From positions 2,666,001-2,730,000 of the forward strand of contig JAGMUV010000003.1 in NCBI GenBank assembly GCA_020744425.1: DNA of 64,000 nt, written 5' to 3'. Of the stretch, positions 35,596 through 48,235 are shown piece by piece (the stretch's first letter is position 1; the number at the start of each line of letters is the position of its first letter). The position numbers and the translations under genes are program-made. The notes under the pieces are model-generated. The model did no database searches. It worked only from the letters and a program-made list of their open reading frames with translations, and was not told the origin of the DNA. Source of the stretch: Dactylonectria macrodidyma (taxonomy: Eukaryota > Ascomycota > Sordariomycetes > Hypocreales > Nectriaceae).

Positions 35596-37780
35596 CTTAG
35601 TTGACTGAAGTTGATACTGAAAAGGGACAGAATTTCAGGATTGCTGTAGTGTAGTAATCGGTGGTGAATGGCAGGCGACAGTGGTGATCTTGTTAGTGAT
35701 GAAGGAGGGAACGAGGTTGTGGCATGCAAGTGGCATCGCGTAGGCTTTTTATCCAGACAATAATTCATTCACTGAACACGAGCGTGGACTGAAGTGTCCA
35801 AGATCTACACTGAAGGAATGAGAACTACTTAAATGGCCATGTTTTGTTCATCCGCTTGTGCGAAACAGAGTGCGAGGGGGTTGTCAGTCAGTGCATCCAC
35901 GCAATTCTCGCACTGAGGCCTCGCATTCGCATCCGCTAAAGCAAACGCTACGTGATTCCGGCATAGTTGCAAGAAGGGCACGCCTCCTGGTTGGAGTTCG
36001 TAAGCTGACTTGGCCCCGAGTGAACAGGAATCATAACCATGAATTATTAATTAGAAAACAAGTCGCTGGTGCATGTTGCCTCTTTTTTCGTAGAGTAACA
36101 ACCCATATTCCAGTCTTCCGTTCGTCTACCGGGCCTGTGACCCCACCCGCCCGAAAACCTCCGGACAGGTACCTAGGTACCTCTTGTTAGACAACAGCTC
36201 CACAAATAGTTGGCCACAGTGGCCGTAGGTCACACACGTCATGCCATCCAAGAGTCGAGGAAATCATTGCTTTTGATAGATATGCAGTCATTTGATCACC
36301 AAGTTCAGTAGAAGCCGATCTAGGAGTGGGCTCAAGTGGAAATGGGCGGGTTTTCTCACATGAACAAAGATCGTGCAAGAGGCAGGGCGGGGGAGCGTTT
36401 CGGTGGGACCACCACCTGAATCAAGCAGATACGAAACGACGCTCAACTTTGTCATGGCATGTCACCTTTACAATGAATTGATGACAGCATATCCGTAGTC
36501 CGGGTGTATTACTTAGGCATTTCTTATTCTCTAAATCCGGGGGAAGGGGGCAAATAATGACTGGAATCATCATCAACATCCCTCGCCGCCTCACCCTCAA
36601 TCACCTGTTCCTCAGCCATCTCCGTCAACCTGCATTGTCGCCTCGCTGCAGTAGCCTGGTCGGAGTGCATACATCTTTTCAATTCGCACCCCCCTAGTCT
36701 CCCGGCCTAACCACACCGCCTTATCCCTCGCAGCACCAATAACATGTTTGCAGTTCGTCGCCACCCCCGTTTTATCCTTCGCCCTAACCCCCAAATTGAC
36801 CACGTCTTTTTCTCTCTAGTCATGGCTGCCGTCCCTTGCTCTAACTATCGATCCCAACAGACGGACATAGCCCCCGCGCCACACATCCATAATTACAGAG
36901 TAAAAAGGAAAACCCGTAGCCGCAATCTAGAAGCCCTCTGGCTGCCCTAGTAACGGCCTCGACGACGCGTGGAGGCATCGTTCCGTCTCATCTTGCTTTG
37001 GCCCTGTCTTCGTTTGATATTAATCCGGTTGCAGGCGACGGGCAGGCATCTGTTCAAATGACGCAGCGGGTTTTGTGGGGGAGAAATGCCTGTCCCATGC
37101 TCCCTGTTCGTACCCCCCATGCTGCGCACTGGCTCGTTCTTGAGATAGGAGTGAATCAAAGAACCAGAGTTATCATGACAACACGACAAACGGGTAAGGG
37201 AAAGGGATCATGATCATGATCTACCGTGATTATCCATCGTCTCACCCATTGCTACGCGGGCGAATTTGCAGTAGAACCAGGGCTATATAAAACACCCATG
37301 ACTTCTCATCCAGTCACATTTTCACATTTTCACTAAGACGATCTCTTGAATCTATGGTATCCGTGTCATTGTATTTTTTTATAGCTTATTCTTTTGATAT
37401 TTCGAATTCAGACTTAGAATGCAGACATTCTCCAAGTCATCACTCATGACAGTCATTCATTATCATTATCCCAATAAGATAACAATCGCACGCACAAACA
37501 ACTTTGCAAATATCTCCCAGCTCATCCAACGCACAATCCGCAAGCAAATAGAAACAAACGTCGCCCAATGTACAGTCCAAGACCCAGTATGGCCTGTTGA
37601 GATTGACAAACTCCTTTCAGAGACAAATCGAGTCTCGTCCTCGTCAAAAATGTTGATCTGTCGCCATAACTTTTTGCGTCTTCTCGATCCCCCCTTCCCT
37701 GTATACAGATTGCTCTGTGTATATGTTCAATATGTCCGGTTGCGCCGTAGTAGAAAACCAAGATAATGACTTGTCGCTCG
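35596..37780. other. 2.2-kb spacer between DUF4188 and DUF4048 genes
   Basis: No supported gene. A TATA-like TATATAAAA sits on the plus strand at 37284-37292, followed by a 115-codon plus-strand frame (37419-37766) without recognisable features. The rest shows nothing. Confidence 0.45.
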
Positions 37781-39440
37781 CTATACACTGTTCTCCTTGT
37801 TCTGAGCCTTGACCTGGCCCGAAACTCGTCGCTGTTGAGTTTGGGGTTCGTTCAGGGACTTCTCCCACTCGTCCATGAGGTTTGTCGCAGTTCGCTTAAT
37901 GTTGCTTGGGAGTCGGTTCACCATGTTGGAAATCTCCTCTAGTTTGGGTGAGAGGAGAGGATTATCGATACCCATCAGCTTCTTCCTTCTGCACACAAAG
38001 TCAGCATTGCACTGGAGTGAATAGAATGAGAGCGGAATTTGCTTACGAAGGTGTAGAAACTGGCTCATCCTCATCGGGCGTGTCATCAAGCGAACTGCTA
38101 CCCATGGTTGAGCCGCTCCAGCGTGAGGTCTTGCTGGATGACGGAGACTCCCAGTTGGACCAGTCGTTATCATCAAGAGAGTCGAGTCCGAGTGGGGTCC
38201 ACGAGAAGTGTTTGCCCTTTGTCTTCGTCTTCTCTTGTGTTTCCTTTGCGGGGGCCGTTGTCTTGTTGTTTCGCACCGGGCTCGTCTCAGCCGAGTGGGG
38301 AGGCTCAAACACAGTGCTCACTTTAGGTCGAAGGGCGTGGCTTGGTCGGATTGTGTCTTGGTTCTCGGGACTCGCACCATTGCGGATGTCAACTGCCGTT
38401 GAACGAAGGTTCTGGCCATTGATCGGCTCGTCTCCGACCGTGATTTGGCGAATATCCTCGACAAAAGCCCTGAGGCCTAGCTTAAAGTCCTCGACAATTT
38501 GTGGAACAGCTGCAACATTTTGCTGGGAACGCGGCGCCCAAGATGCCCGCTTGGACAGGTTGGGGTTGGTTAATTGAGCGGCCCTTCGCTCAATTGGAGG
38601 AAGATTGACCGATTCCTGCTCGGGTCGATCCTCGAAGAGATTGAAGCTTTCGTCTTTACCAGGGGATAGGAGAGAGAGGGTTCTCTTGTGTCCACCACGC
38701 ATGACCTTTCGTCGGCTTTGGGGAGTTGAAGGTTGGCTCTGCTGCAGCTGCTTTCTGCGGTCCATCTCGATACTGCGTTTTGCGGAGGCTGGTTCATCAT
38801 CGGTAGCCTGGGGTACGGGACGCGCAGCTTCAAGAGGATACTGTTCACCCCTTCTGCGAGTGATGTCTTGTGTAGACCACAACTTCTTGAGCTTGGTTAG
38901 ATCCGTCTCTGCTCGGGACAGCTCCTCACGGAGCTCTAGCACCCGTCTCTCCTGAGCAGCGATGGCAATGATGAATTCATTGGCATCAGAAGGTGTCGAC
39001 ATGCCCGACTCGATGGGCGTGGGAGGTACGGAAGCAGCAGCAGAAGTGGGAGTCGGTCTCGACGGGTCGCTAGTTGGGGGAGCAATCGGCAGGGTGAGTG
39101 AGAGACGATTCTGGCGACACATGCTGGACTTGGAGCGGGAGTGGCCACGTCTGAGGGGAGTAGCGTCCTCTCGAGCGGCTGGTGGCGGAGGCATCGATGA
39201 TGTTGAAGCGGCACTGTCTTGACGGCTGTGTGTTGTTGACTCGGTTTGGTTCTCCTGACGGGTTCTTGGGAGATCACGAGTGGGAACGTACCCCGGCACA
39301 GATGAGGCGACAGGGGCATCTGCTGTGTTTGGGCTCATGCTCTCGGGGCTGGAGCTGACAGTTGTCCTAGGCATTATCAAATCCGCAGGCACCTGGTCGG
39401 CAACGGAGTAACGACGACGGATCTGTTGCTGGGGAGCCAT
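37781..39440 (-). CDS. DUF4048 protein with coiled coil
   Basis: Exon 1 is 39440-38047 and exon 2 37988-37781, with a 58-nt intron (GTAAGC donor, TGTGCAG acceptor). From the ATG at 39440 the product has 533 residues. The conserved DUF4048 core is QNRLSLTLPIAPP, a Pro/Thr/Ser linker, then ANEFIIAIAAQERRVLELRE leading into a coiled coil of about 40 residues (ELSRAETDLTKLKKLW). Later blocks are RTLSLLSPGKD, SWAPRSQQNVAA, VEDFKLGLRAFVEDIRQITVG and, across the intron, STPSRKKLMGIDNPLLSP. Most of the chain is disordered and basic. The function is not known for the family. The true start may lie further upstream: the 20 codons before this ATG are open and conserved-looking (KRRKTLGFRSFTKLLERRL) and follow a TTTGCAG acceptor-like site at 39501. 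Confidence 0.8.
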
Positions 39441-42219
39441 GTCTAGGCGGCGCTCTAGAAGCTTTGTGAAGGAACGGAAGCCGAGCGTCTTTCGGCGCTT
39501 CTGCAAATGAGGGACGGGAGCACGGCAGGCTCTACGACGCCGCAATCTGAAGGCAGCGGCGGCGACGAGGGGCCTGGCAGCGAGGGCTCTGTAGTGGGAT
39601 TGGGTCAGATGGCGATAATCATCAAACAAAAGGGACGAACAACGATGGGCGGCGCAAAGTTGAAGGAGGAAGCTGGGCATGAGGGAGCGGCGGCGGGTAA
39701 GGAGAAAGAGAGGTGTGGACTTTGGGCGAGAGCGGGCGGGTGGTGGTGCGCATTCGGGGTTGGCGCCGTCGATGCGGTGGAGGCTCAGGGGGGACAATAG
39801 CGTCCCAGTGGCACTCCCAGTGGCACCTCGGTGGCCCTTCAGTGGCTCTTGGTGGCGGTAAGAGAAGCGCCCAGCAGGCCTAAGGTGCTGAACCAAGCCC
39901 GGCTGGGGAGAGGGAGAAGGGCCTGGGTGGACTCCGTAGTGTAAGACCTGCGTCTAGGGCACGACCATTGGGGGTGAGTTGAGTGAGTTGAGCGGGCGTC
40001 TTGGGGTCTGGGAACAGAGAAGCCGGGGGTGTAGGCCAGGTCGGCCAGGGGGAACTTGTCCGGGACAGGGTGACGTTATTTTAGGGGATGAAGGGGCGTC
40101 GCCGCGGCGGGGGTTGGAAGGGTTGAATGGTAGGATGGTAGGCTTTCGCTTGCTGATAAGGAAAAACGGTAGTATCGAGCCTGTCCGATACGTACGTAGT
40201 GCAGTAGCAACGAAAGAGAGCGTGGGGAGATGAGGTGTATGTCAAAAACCAAGCGAGCGTCGATCAATCATGCCTGGGGACTGGACGACGGCGGTGAGTG
40301 TGATGAACCTATGGCGAAGGAGTGTGTGTGTGGGTGGGAACGTGGTGTTGAGTGTGAGTCGTGATGGGGTGGTGGTTGCGATGGGTGGTTTGCGACGGGT
40401 TGTTGGTTGGTGGTGAGGACGGCGAAACGGGCAGCGACAGCGCTGGATAATGACCATGAATGAACGAACAAATGAGTGACGACGGTTGGATGTTGGATGC
40501 TAGATTTTAGATGGGGTCGCGAGCGAAATGGGAGAACCGGAACAGAGGAATCCAACGGAAAAGTCGTCGATGATCACGAGGCACAAAGGCCGGGTTTGTT
40601 TACATTAGTAGTATGTTCACCTCGGTACCGCCCGACGCCCAATGCCCGCACCTGGGCTGCGACTATTATTGTGATTGTCGTTGGGATGCATCCATGATCA
40701 GTGATCCAGCAACGCAGCTGTGAGACGCAGCTCACATGGCACCATTAACCGGGACAACCAGCTGTCGGCAGTGGATCGAGCCCCGGTCCCCGTTAGTTTG
40801 CTGCGTCTTGGTGCGTCTTTTGCGTGCGTGCTGCTGCGTCTCCTCGATGAGCCGGCGATGGCCTCGATGGTCTCGATGGTTATCGCGTTAATTAGCTGCT
40901 CACAGACCCCCAGCTCGACTTCTACTCGTCCGCTGCTGTTTGAGGTGTCCATGTCTCAAGGCTCGGACCCCTTTCTCAGGGCGTTCAGCCTCGCAGAGGA
41001 GGGCCTGACGCCCCTCCGTGTTGGGGACGGACGGATGGGGACGGACTGGGACGGACAAAAGAGGAGGCAAAAAGGCACAGTTGCCCAAAAGGATTCTTCA
41101 ACGCACCGTTGGCCAGCCAGAACGAGACCCATCCGGCCGGCTCAATTGGCTGCTTGTGGTTCCTGCTGCTCTCCTGCTGCTCGCGGCGTGCTGCAGATGC
41201 ACGACGTGCAGGATGGTGTGTGTCAGGGTGTTCCTTGAGAGATGGTCGATTTTACGGGCAGCGAAGGGCCTGTTAGGGCGTCCATCAGCGAGCCACGCAA
41301 CTGGGCCACAGTGGATCCAGGGTTCTCAATGGCTGATGCCAACAAGCGTGCCCACAAATGCAAAAGACGCTCAACTGAAGGAGGGGCTAGCACTCCCGCC
41401 ATGCCCCGTAGCGGCCCTGTGGGTTCAGCGGTAGTGCTGAAGTTCTGAACTTGGCCTCACATCACTGGCTCCCATCAACTGAACTCCCTTGCTCCCCTTC
41501 TTACTGGCTCCAGATGGCCAGCATGTCGAGGCAATCCCGCTGGCCATCTTGCCATCCCAGCAACGGTGCATCGGCGACGCAAGGGCCGCAGCAGCAATTG
41601 AGCTGCAACCGTGCTTGCCGTGCAACAACGCTGCTTGGCCCCAATTTCCGCCGAAATTAGCACCCAATGGACCCTGTGGTGCTGTTTCATCCGCCCTGTC
41701 CCCGGGCTCTGCACGTGCAGGCCATACTGAACCGGTTGCACTGCCGCATTCCAGCGCTTGTTCGCCCCGCTGATGTCAGCATTAACGGGAGAACCGAGAG
41801 ACAAAAGATCTTGCGGCCTGGGGAAAAAGGTGGCAATATGAAAGGCAGAAGAGGTTCAAAGGATCATGTGATTTCCCGTCAGGGTCGCGTGCCCTACCAC
41901 TTTAGCCTGGTGGGATTCATGCGCGTCAGCCAGCACCTCAAGCGTGACACTCGACTACATCTGACATTTCATTCGCCAGGCACAGTTGGCAACTCCATCA
42001 GGCATCTCAGGTTGAACTGCGCAAATCGTTCCCCTACGATGAAGCTATTTTGTTCAACTGCCCTTGCTGCCTACAACTCCCATCACACTTTCCTTTGAAC
42101 AGGCCTAAGTCCATTCCACAGCGGCCTCCAGCCGGATTCCCTTAAAATAAGCACCGGCATCCCCCGCTCTTAGACAAATTCCTCAACCATCGCTGATATG
42201 ATCTCGAAACTGGTCTACG
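39441..42219. other. 2.8-kb region between the divergent DUF4048 and ligase genes
   Basis: Apart from a probable 5' extension of the DUF4048 gene (39441-39500 and an unlocated first exon), I find no gene. Several chance frames in GC-rich DNA lack features. CAGTGGCAC occurs twice near 39806-39830 within a run of GTGGC-like words, and 40740-41700 is rich in short GCTG/CAGC words. Confidence 0.45.
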
Positions 42220-45200
42220 ATGCCGATCCCCTTTTCCCTCGTATGCGACCTGCTTGATTCGTCCCACAAGCTCTCTATGTCCCGTAAGAGCAACGCGCAT
42301 GTCGTAGCCAGTTGGTTCACGCGTCATCACGACCGTATCAATGCCCACGATGCCAACCTAGTAGCTCTTTTGTCCACTCTGTTGCCAGAGAGGCGAATAG
42401 ATCGGGTCTATTGCATCCAAGCACCTACTTTGGAGAAAATCATCGGTCGGGCGTTCTTCCTCGGAGCTTCCCGTATCGCAGAATTATCACAGTATCGGCA
42501 GCCGGGGTTGGGGATTGATCTGGCGGATTGCGTATCCCGGCTTTTGACCGCAACTGCGAGTTCACGCTTATCACAAATATCATAGCCCTTGCTAATTGTT
42601 GTCCAGCCAAATCCGTCGTTCGATAAGCAACATCAGGTCACAGTCGAAGAGATTGACGAGATCCTAGAATCCCTTGCTTCAAGAATAAAATGGAGCTCCC
42701 CGACCATCCGAACCTCCCAGGCTACTCTTACTCAAAGTAATCGAGGAGATCTCGAAAAAGTCTACAGGCGGTTGAATTCCATTGAGGCAAAATGGTTCAC
42801 TCGGCTGATCCTCAAAGACTACCAACCTCTGGTGCTCGACCCTCACCTGATTTACCGTCTCTGCGACCCGATTCTCCCCTCAGTGCTCAAAGTTCAAGAA
42901 GACTTTTCCACCGCTATCAAGACTGCCCAAACTCTGAGAGGGAAGCTTTTGCCCAACGGAACGCGCAGCGTATCCCGAGAGCAGATCCTGAGCTCCATCA
43001 AACCCCGGCTCGGGGTCAAAGTCGGGAGACAACCCTGGATGAAGGGACGCAGCATCAAGCATTGTCTGGATATGGGACATGGTCGAATGAGCGTTGAGGA
43101 TAAAATGGACGGAGAATACTGCCAAATTCACATCGACCTCAGCAAGGGCAAAGACTGCATACAAATCTTCTCAAAGAGCGGCAAGGACAGCACGGAAGAT
43201 AGAGAGGCGCTTCATGGGTAATTTAGCAGTTCTGCCTCTCATGACACAGCTAATTTGGGGCAGTATCATTCTTAAATCACTAAACATTGGGCAGCCCAAG
43301 GCTAGGATCGTAAAGGGTTGTATTTTAGAGGGCGAATTGCTTGTATACGATGATTCTGTGTGTCCCGATCAGCCCTATACGGAAACTCATGCTAACCCAT
43401 CACAGGAACAAAAAATACTCCCTTTTCATAAAATACGAAAGCATGTGTCACGGCGAGGCCGGTTTTTGGATACAGAGCAGGATTCTTTGTACGACCCTTT
43501 CTCCCTTGTCAAGGCATTTGCATGCTAACAGCCCCAGCCCTGGGCCTCATGAACATTTAATGATAGTGTATTACGATCTTTTGCTTCTTGATGAGCAGTC
43601 TCTCATTAATATGCGTCGGTCAGAGAGGTTCACGCTCCTCTCCAATCTGATATCCTTCCGAAAGGGCTGGGCAGAGCTAGTCCGGCATGAGGTCATTGAC
43701 TTCAGCCATAAATTGGGCGCGTCCAACTTGCGCAAGGTATTCGCCAGAACAATTGTCGGCAAGAAGGAGGGCCTCGTTTTGAAGCCCGACGGCCCGTATT
43801 TCGATTTTTCTGATCTCCGACGACCCTTCTCAAGTTGCTGCATCAAACTCAAGAAAGAGTACATCGGAAATTTCGGAGATGTCGGGGACTTTGCGGTAGT
43901 CGGAGCTCGATACGATCCAGTCAAGGCAAAAGGTTATCGAATTGTGGGTTTAAAGTGGACTCACTTCTACCTCGGCTGTCTCGATAACAGAGAGCAAGTC
44001 AAGAGATGGAATGCGAAGCCTGAGTTCACCGTGGTAAATGTGGTGGAACTGAACGAAACAATGCTCAGGGATGTCGTTACTTACGCCAACCCTATGCCTG
44101 TTCCCTCAAGCGAGAACACTGCCATCAGACTCAAACTTACCTTTGGCGTCGAGCAGGGTACACCACTGACTATCGTTTTCACTAAACCTCTTGTCTTTGA
44201 CTTGAAATGCTTTAGCTTTGACAAAGTGGGAAACACGGGGTTTTGGAGTTTGCGGTTTCCAAACGTGACCAAGGTTCACTGCGATCGGGACTACACAGAT
44301 ACCATCTCCTTTGAGAATCTCCAAGAAATGGCGAGGGATGCCATGACAGAAAAGGAGTTGGAAGATAGTCAAGAGAATCTTCAGTGGATCGCGAAGCTCG
44401 AGGGCGCGGATCCCAGGGGAATCGCGGTGGATACCATCAGCCAGCTTACCATGACCACGATGCCAACGCCCTCGCCCAGAAGGTCTTCTCAGGCTTCAAC
44501 TGTGGCTTGGACTCCAACCTCGCCTATGGCTACTCGGTTGCTTCCCGGTATACCAAAGAACCCTTCCTATGATCGGTCCCCCATCTTGCCGGCCATAGCC
44601 ACAATCACACCTCCAACTTCATCTGCGCCAGATGTTCAAACTTCGTCGCCAACTAATCAGCACGCCCAACAAAAGCGCGTTTGCCCCTCAAGAAAATCGT
44701 CCTCACCTGGCAAACGCCGTAAATCACAGCAAGTGTCAAACAAAAATACCCCACAGCCAACGCGCACACAAACGACCCCGCAAACGCGCAAACCCCTGAC
44801 GGACATAGACGGCAATTCACAGTCAGCACCATCATCATTCTCGCCCATGCTACCTTGTAATATAGATCCAGGGCCTGAAATCATTGATCTTACCTCTTCG
44901 CCCGAGGTTTCGTTCACAACAGCAACAGCCACGACCAGGATTCGCTCTTCGCAAATCACATGCACATCTTCCCCGATGGAAGAATCTGAGGGTATATCCA
45001 TTCCCAGCAGCGAAATTCCCGATAGCGAGGACCGACGAATAGCTGTCAAAGAGCTTTCGTTTGCAGAAACACAGGAAACCACTTCGCCTCCAAAAATTTT
45101 GGATCATGGAGAATCACACTCAGCAGCCCCGCTACGAAGCAGTTGCCGCTACTCCGACAGCACATGCCGTCTGGCAAAGACAATTATCTTGGTTGCAGAG

Positions 45201-45566
45201 GGCATAATAGACAATGAGAGGCTAAATTCCTTGCTCCAAGGCCATGGCATCAAGCAGCCAGACAAGGACGTAGACGATTGGTTGGACCAAGACAAAGCCA
45301 GAGCTGTTGGAAGTCATTACTGGGTGCCTGGCCCAGACACGTTTTTGCTAGTCGACAGTGTGGGGCAGCAAACTGAGACCAAGGCCCTCCTTACATCCAT
45401 TGAAGAGAAGAGGTCATCGCTCCCGGATGGGAGGCGCGACTGGGTGACGGTTTATGACTGGCGGGTGCTGAAGTACGTGACAATCATGGAAGACGAGAAT
45501 ATCACGTCGAAATATTATGATGGGTGGCATGATCCATGGAGGCGATGGTATTGTGGCATTGTTTAG
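42220..45566 (+). CDS. Fungal ATP-dependent DNA ligase (ligase IV-like)
   Basis: Exons: 42220-42555, 42607-43217, 43264-43357, 43406-43488 and 43532-45566, for 1052 residues. Introns are 51, 46, 48 and 43 nt. The first is a GC-AG intron (donor GCGAGT), required to give LLTATPNPSF in frame. An N-terminal domain starts PFSLVCDLLDSSHKL. The nucleotidyltransferase centre is EDKMDGEY, with the adenylated Lys at about residue 278. Motif III-like GCILEGELLVYDD, motif IV KKEGLVLKPDGPYFDF and motif V CIKLKKEYIG follow. An OB-fold-like segment comes next, then a Ser/Thr/Pro-rich linker (about 720-940) and a C-terminal domain ending WHDPWRRWYCGIV. It seals DNA nicks using ATP; the domain order resembles ligase IV but the C-terminus lacks clear twin BRCT repeats. 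It is probably the filamentous-fungal ligase paralogue. Its stop is 75 bases from that of the convergent oxygenase gene. Confidence 0.85.
42556..42606 (+). other. GC-AG intron in the DNA ligase gene
   Basis: The donor is ACT/GCGAGT and the acceptor TGTCCAG, with a TTGCTAAT branch-like site 14 bases before the end. Every GT donor nearby gives the wrong phase or drops conserved residues, whereas this GC donor joins TAT to PNP in frame. GC donors make up a small share of introns in fungi. Confidence 0.65.
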
Positions 45567-45640
45567 TGAGAAACACAGCAATCACGAAGAATGAGTTCGG
45601 AAAGCATTCAAAATATTTGTACGATAGCTTGATGTTGTGT

Positions 45641-46937
45641 TTATGACTTTTTATCATACAAGTCTCCGTAGCTTTCCTTTAGTCTCATGAATAGATGCTC
45701 ATCAGCTGTCATTACCTTCCTCTCAGCATACGGGTTTTCATTCGGGGTTCCTTCAGATGGCACGAAGTTCTTTACCCTCTCACTGGGGACGGGCTCGAGT
45801 GCTTGCGAGCCCACCGGGTGGCAGAAGTATGCAATCGAGTACCTCGGCCCGTTGCTCGTCTCACCCTTGACGCCCACACTCCCGTCCGATGGGAAGACGA
45901 CTCGATGAACCGTACTCCGGAACAAACCGTTCGTCCAATATGACAGAAGGTCGCCAATGTTGATGAGAATCGGCGGGCTAGGGTCCTCCTCGGTGCCGGG
46001 AGGAGAAACGGGTACAGGGGCCCAGACATTCTCCTTGGTGAGTACCTCTAGGCCTGCTTGACCCTTGAGGCGGAAGAGTAGAGTGACTGAGCCGTAGTCG
46101 GAATGAGCTCCCGCGCGAACATCGTCTTCGGAATGTGCCGTAGCCTCGGCAGGTGGGTAGCGGAGGAAGCGAAGGATGGAGCCAGAAGGGCCCTTGTCCC
46201 TACTGTGAGCGGAAGAAAAGAAGTCATCGACCTGGAGGGAGAGGTATTAGTTTTGTCTCGTTCAGTTTCATTAGAGGTGCGGGGTTGCTTACACCAAGGC
46301 CGAGGCCCAGTAGGTAGAGGAGCTTTTGACAAAGTGCTTGACAAGAATCTGAAAAGGCGCTGATCTTGGGCTCATCTGGTAGGATGGGAGTAGGGATAGG
46401 TTGCTGGGCCTTTCCTTTGTCAAATTCGCCAAAGTTGAACGCTCTGTGTTAGATGTATTAGATACTGTCTCACATCACTAATGATAGGGAGTGCATGGGT
46501 GCCTTACTCTTTGTAGTCTCCAACCTAGCAGGGAAAACATTAGCGTCAGAACAAATGAATATTAAAACAGTTGAAGAGGATGGCAATTTAGTCTACCTTT
46601 TGGTTCTTCGGGTCCAGAGTCTCGGAATGCATTCCCGACCATCCCCGGTTGTTGGTCTGAATAGTGCATTTCTGCTTCTCCTCTACCGGACATTCAAACG
46701 TCTTTTTCGACTGAATTGGCCACTTGTTAGATTATAATCCACACTTTTTCGTAGTTCTACGTGACTCACGAGAGCAAACGCCCCGTCAACATCACCGGCC
46801 GAGATATCACGGCCGAGGTTCCGAATATAGATGAAACCATGCTCCTCGGCGGCGTCAACAAGCTGGCGGGCGATCTCCTCCTGGGCCACGCCCGGCGCGG
46901 AGATGTCGATAATTGGGATCTTTGCGGCGGTGGCCAT
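45641..46937 (-). CDS. 2-oxoglutarate/Fe(II) oxygenase (isopenicillin N synthase-like)
   Basis: Exons are 46937-46770, 46710-46597, 46524-46508, 46443-46293 and 46231-45641, giving 346 residues. Exon 3 is only 17 nt (VGDYKE), fixed by splice signals on both sides. The N-terminal DIOX_N domain begins with IPIIDIS and HGFIYIRNLG. WSGMHSETLDPK precedes VGDYKEAFNFGEF, the usual D-x-KE-F motif. The jelly-roll core contains the iron ligands HSD (about residues 193-195) and His of STVHRV (about 259), with RYS (about 280) binding 2-oxoglutarate, so the active site is complete. These enzymes couple 2-oxoglutarate decarboxylation to oxidation of small molecules. The substrate cannot be read from the sequence, and no cluster partners are present. 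Iron, O2 and 2-oxoglutarate dependence is from the family. Confidence 0.9.
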
Positions 46938-48235
46938 TGTGTCTGTAACTGCGAAGGCGACAATCGAGGGGGATTTTGGAGGATAGGATCCGTTTTATAG
47001 TGAGATAAGCCTGTTATCAGTGGCCGGGTTCGGCCGAGTTGAGTCGTCTCTCCTCAGCGATATAGCCCTCGATTGATTGGCGGGTGGGCCGCCTCCGCTT
47101 GTCTTTAAGCCGAGGGCATGCAGGACCGTCTCGTCCACTCTGGTGTAACCACTGTAAGCAGAAGGGACCAACGGCTAACGCAAGTAGCCTTAGGCATCAA
47201 GCATGGATGTGGGCATCTGATCTGACTGCTTTTATCAAATCGCAGGGTTGATCTGCTCGGACAAGACCCTGAAAGCGAGAGAGGGGTCCTATCGTCCCCC
47301 CGCCAAGCCGATGTATGCATGTCTCCAAGTCTCGGTGAGCGTCGGTGAGCCGAATTGGGTTTGCTGCGAATGCGGGCACTGTACGGCACGTCGGCACCGC
47401 CACATGCCCGGACAAGCCACATTCTCAGGGCTTTGTCTTCTTGTTGGGTGCAGGGGAGGGGAGGGATGGAAACAGCGAGTCAAACCCCCCTGTGACATGT
47501 GGGAAGGGGAATTGAAGGGTACCTCGAGGCAGGCACATCTGTCCATACTGCCGCAAGTACATTGCAACAAGCTGGTAGGCTGGCAACCGGCGCACCCGCA
47601 ACTTAACGCACCGCACCGTACCGTGCTGCACCGCCCCTGCCCCGGGCCTACCTAATGTTAGGTGGCAGGTACGGTGTCGGCTACTCCCTCGTATGCTGTA
47701 ACTCGCCAAACTTTCCCGTCCAAGCTGCCAGGTCCAAATCCAACCCGCACTACCTATCCTTACTTACTTTAGCCTCACCCGAAACCCGTGGGAAAACGCC
47801 CAACGTCGTTTGTTCCTACTTCCCTTTCTCGGGCTGCTTTCTCTTTCTCTTTTCTTTCTCCCTCCGCCACGCCCCCGGTCACATCCTCCTCCCTCGCGCC
47901 TTCCTTCCCCCAAAAGGCCCGCCTCTCACACCCCGCCTCCTTCCTCCTCAGAGCTGCGCCGCCAGTCCTCCCACCAGCTCTCTCGCCAGCTAACCTCCGT
48001 GCTGCGGCTCTGCCTCCTTCAACCCCACCAACTTCGCCGCCTTCAGCTTGTCGTCTGATTTCGGTTTACCCGCCATCAGCAGCTTCCGCTTGCCTCTGGC
48101 CACCCCCCGTCGAACGACTCTAGACCCTTGTTCGCGGATCGCCCTCTCCTGAAAATCCTCCGGCCGCCGATTTTCCACGCCTCCAACTCGAGATCCACGG
48201 GCGCTTTGAGTCTAAGTCGCAATAACCTGTTCGAG
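46938..48235. other. Divergent promoter region of the oxygenase and MKT1 genes
   Basis: About 1.3 kb. The right third (47810-48130) is strongly pyrimidine-rich on the plus strand, typical of a fungal promoter and leader before MKT1. No gene-like frame is seen. Confidence 0.5.

Noticed and set aside
41018..41434. Plus-strand frame of 138 codons with a hydrophobic stretch
   Set aside because: The hydrophobic run comes from repeated CTGCTG words; overlapping frames on both strands look equally random.
42532..42606. GT donor at 42532 for the first ligase intron
   Set aside because: It would delete the conserved VSRLLTAT segment; the GC donor at 42556 keeps it and the frame.
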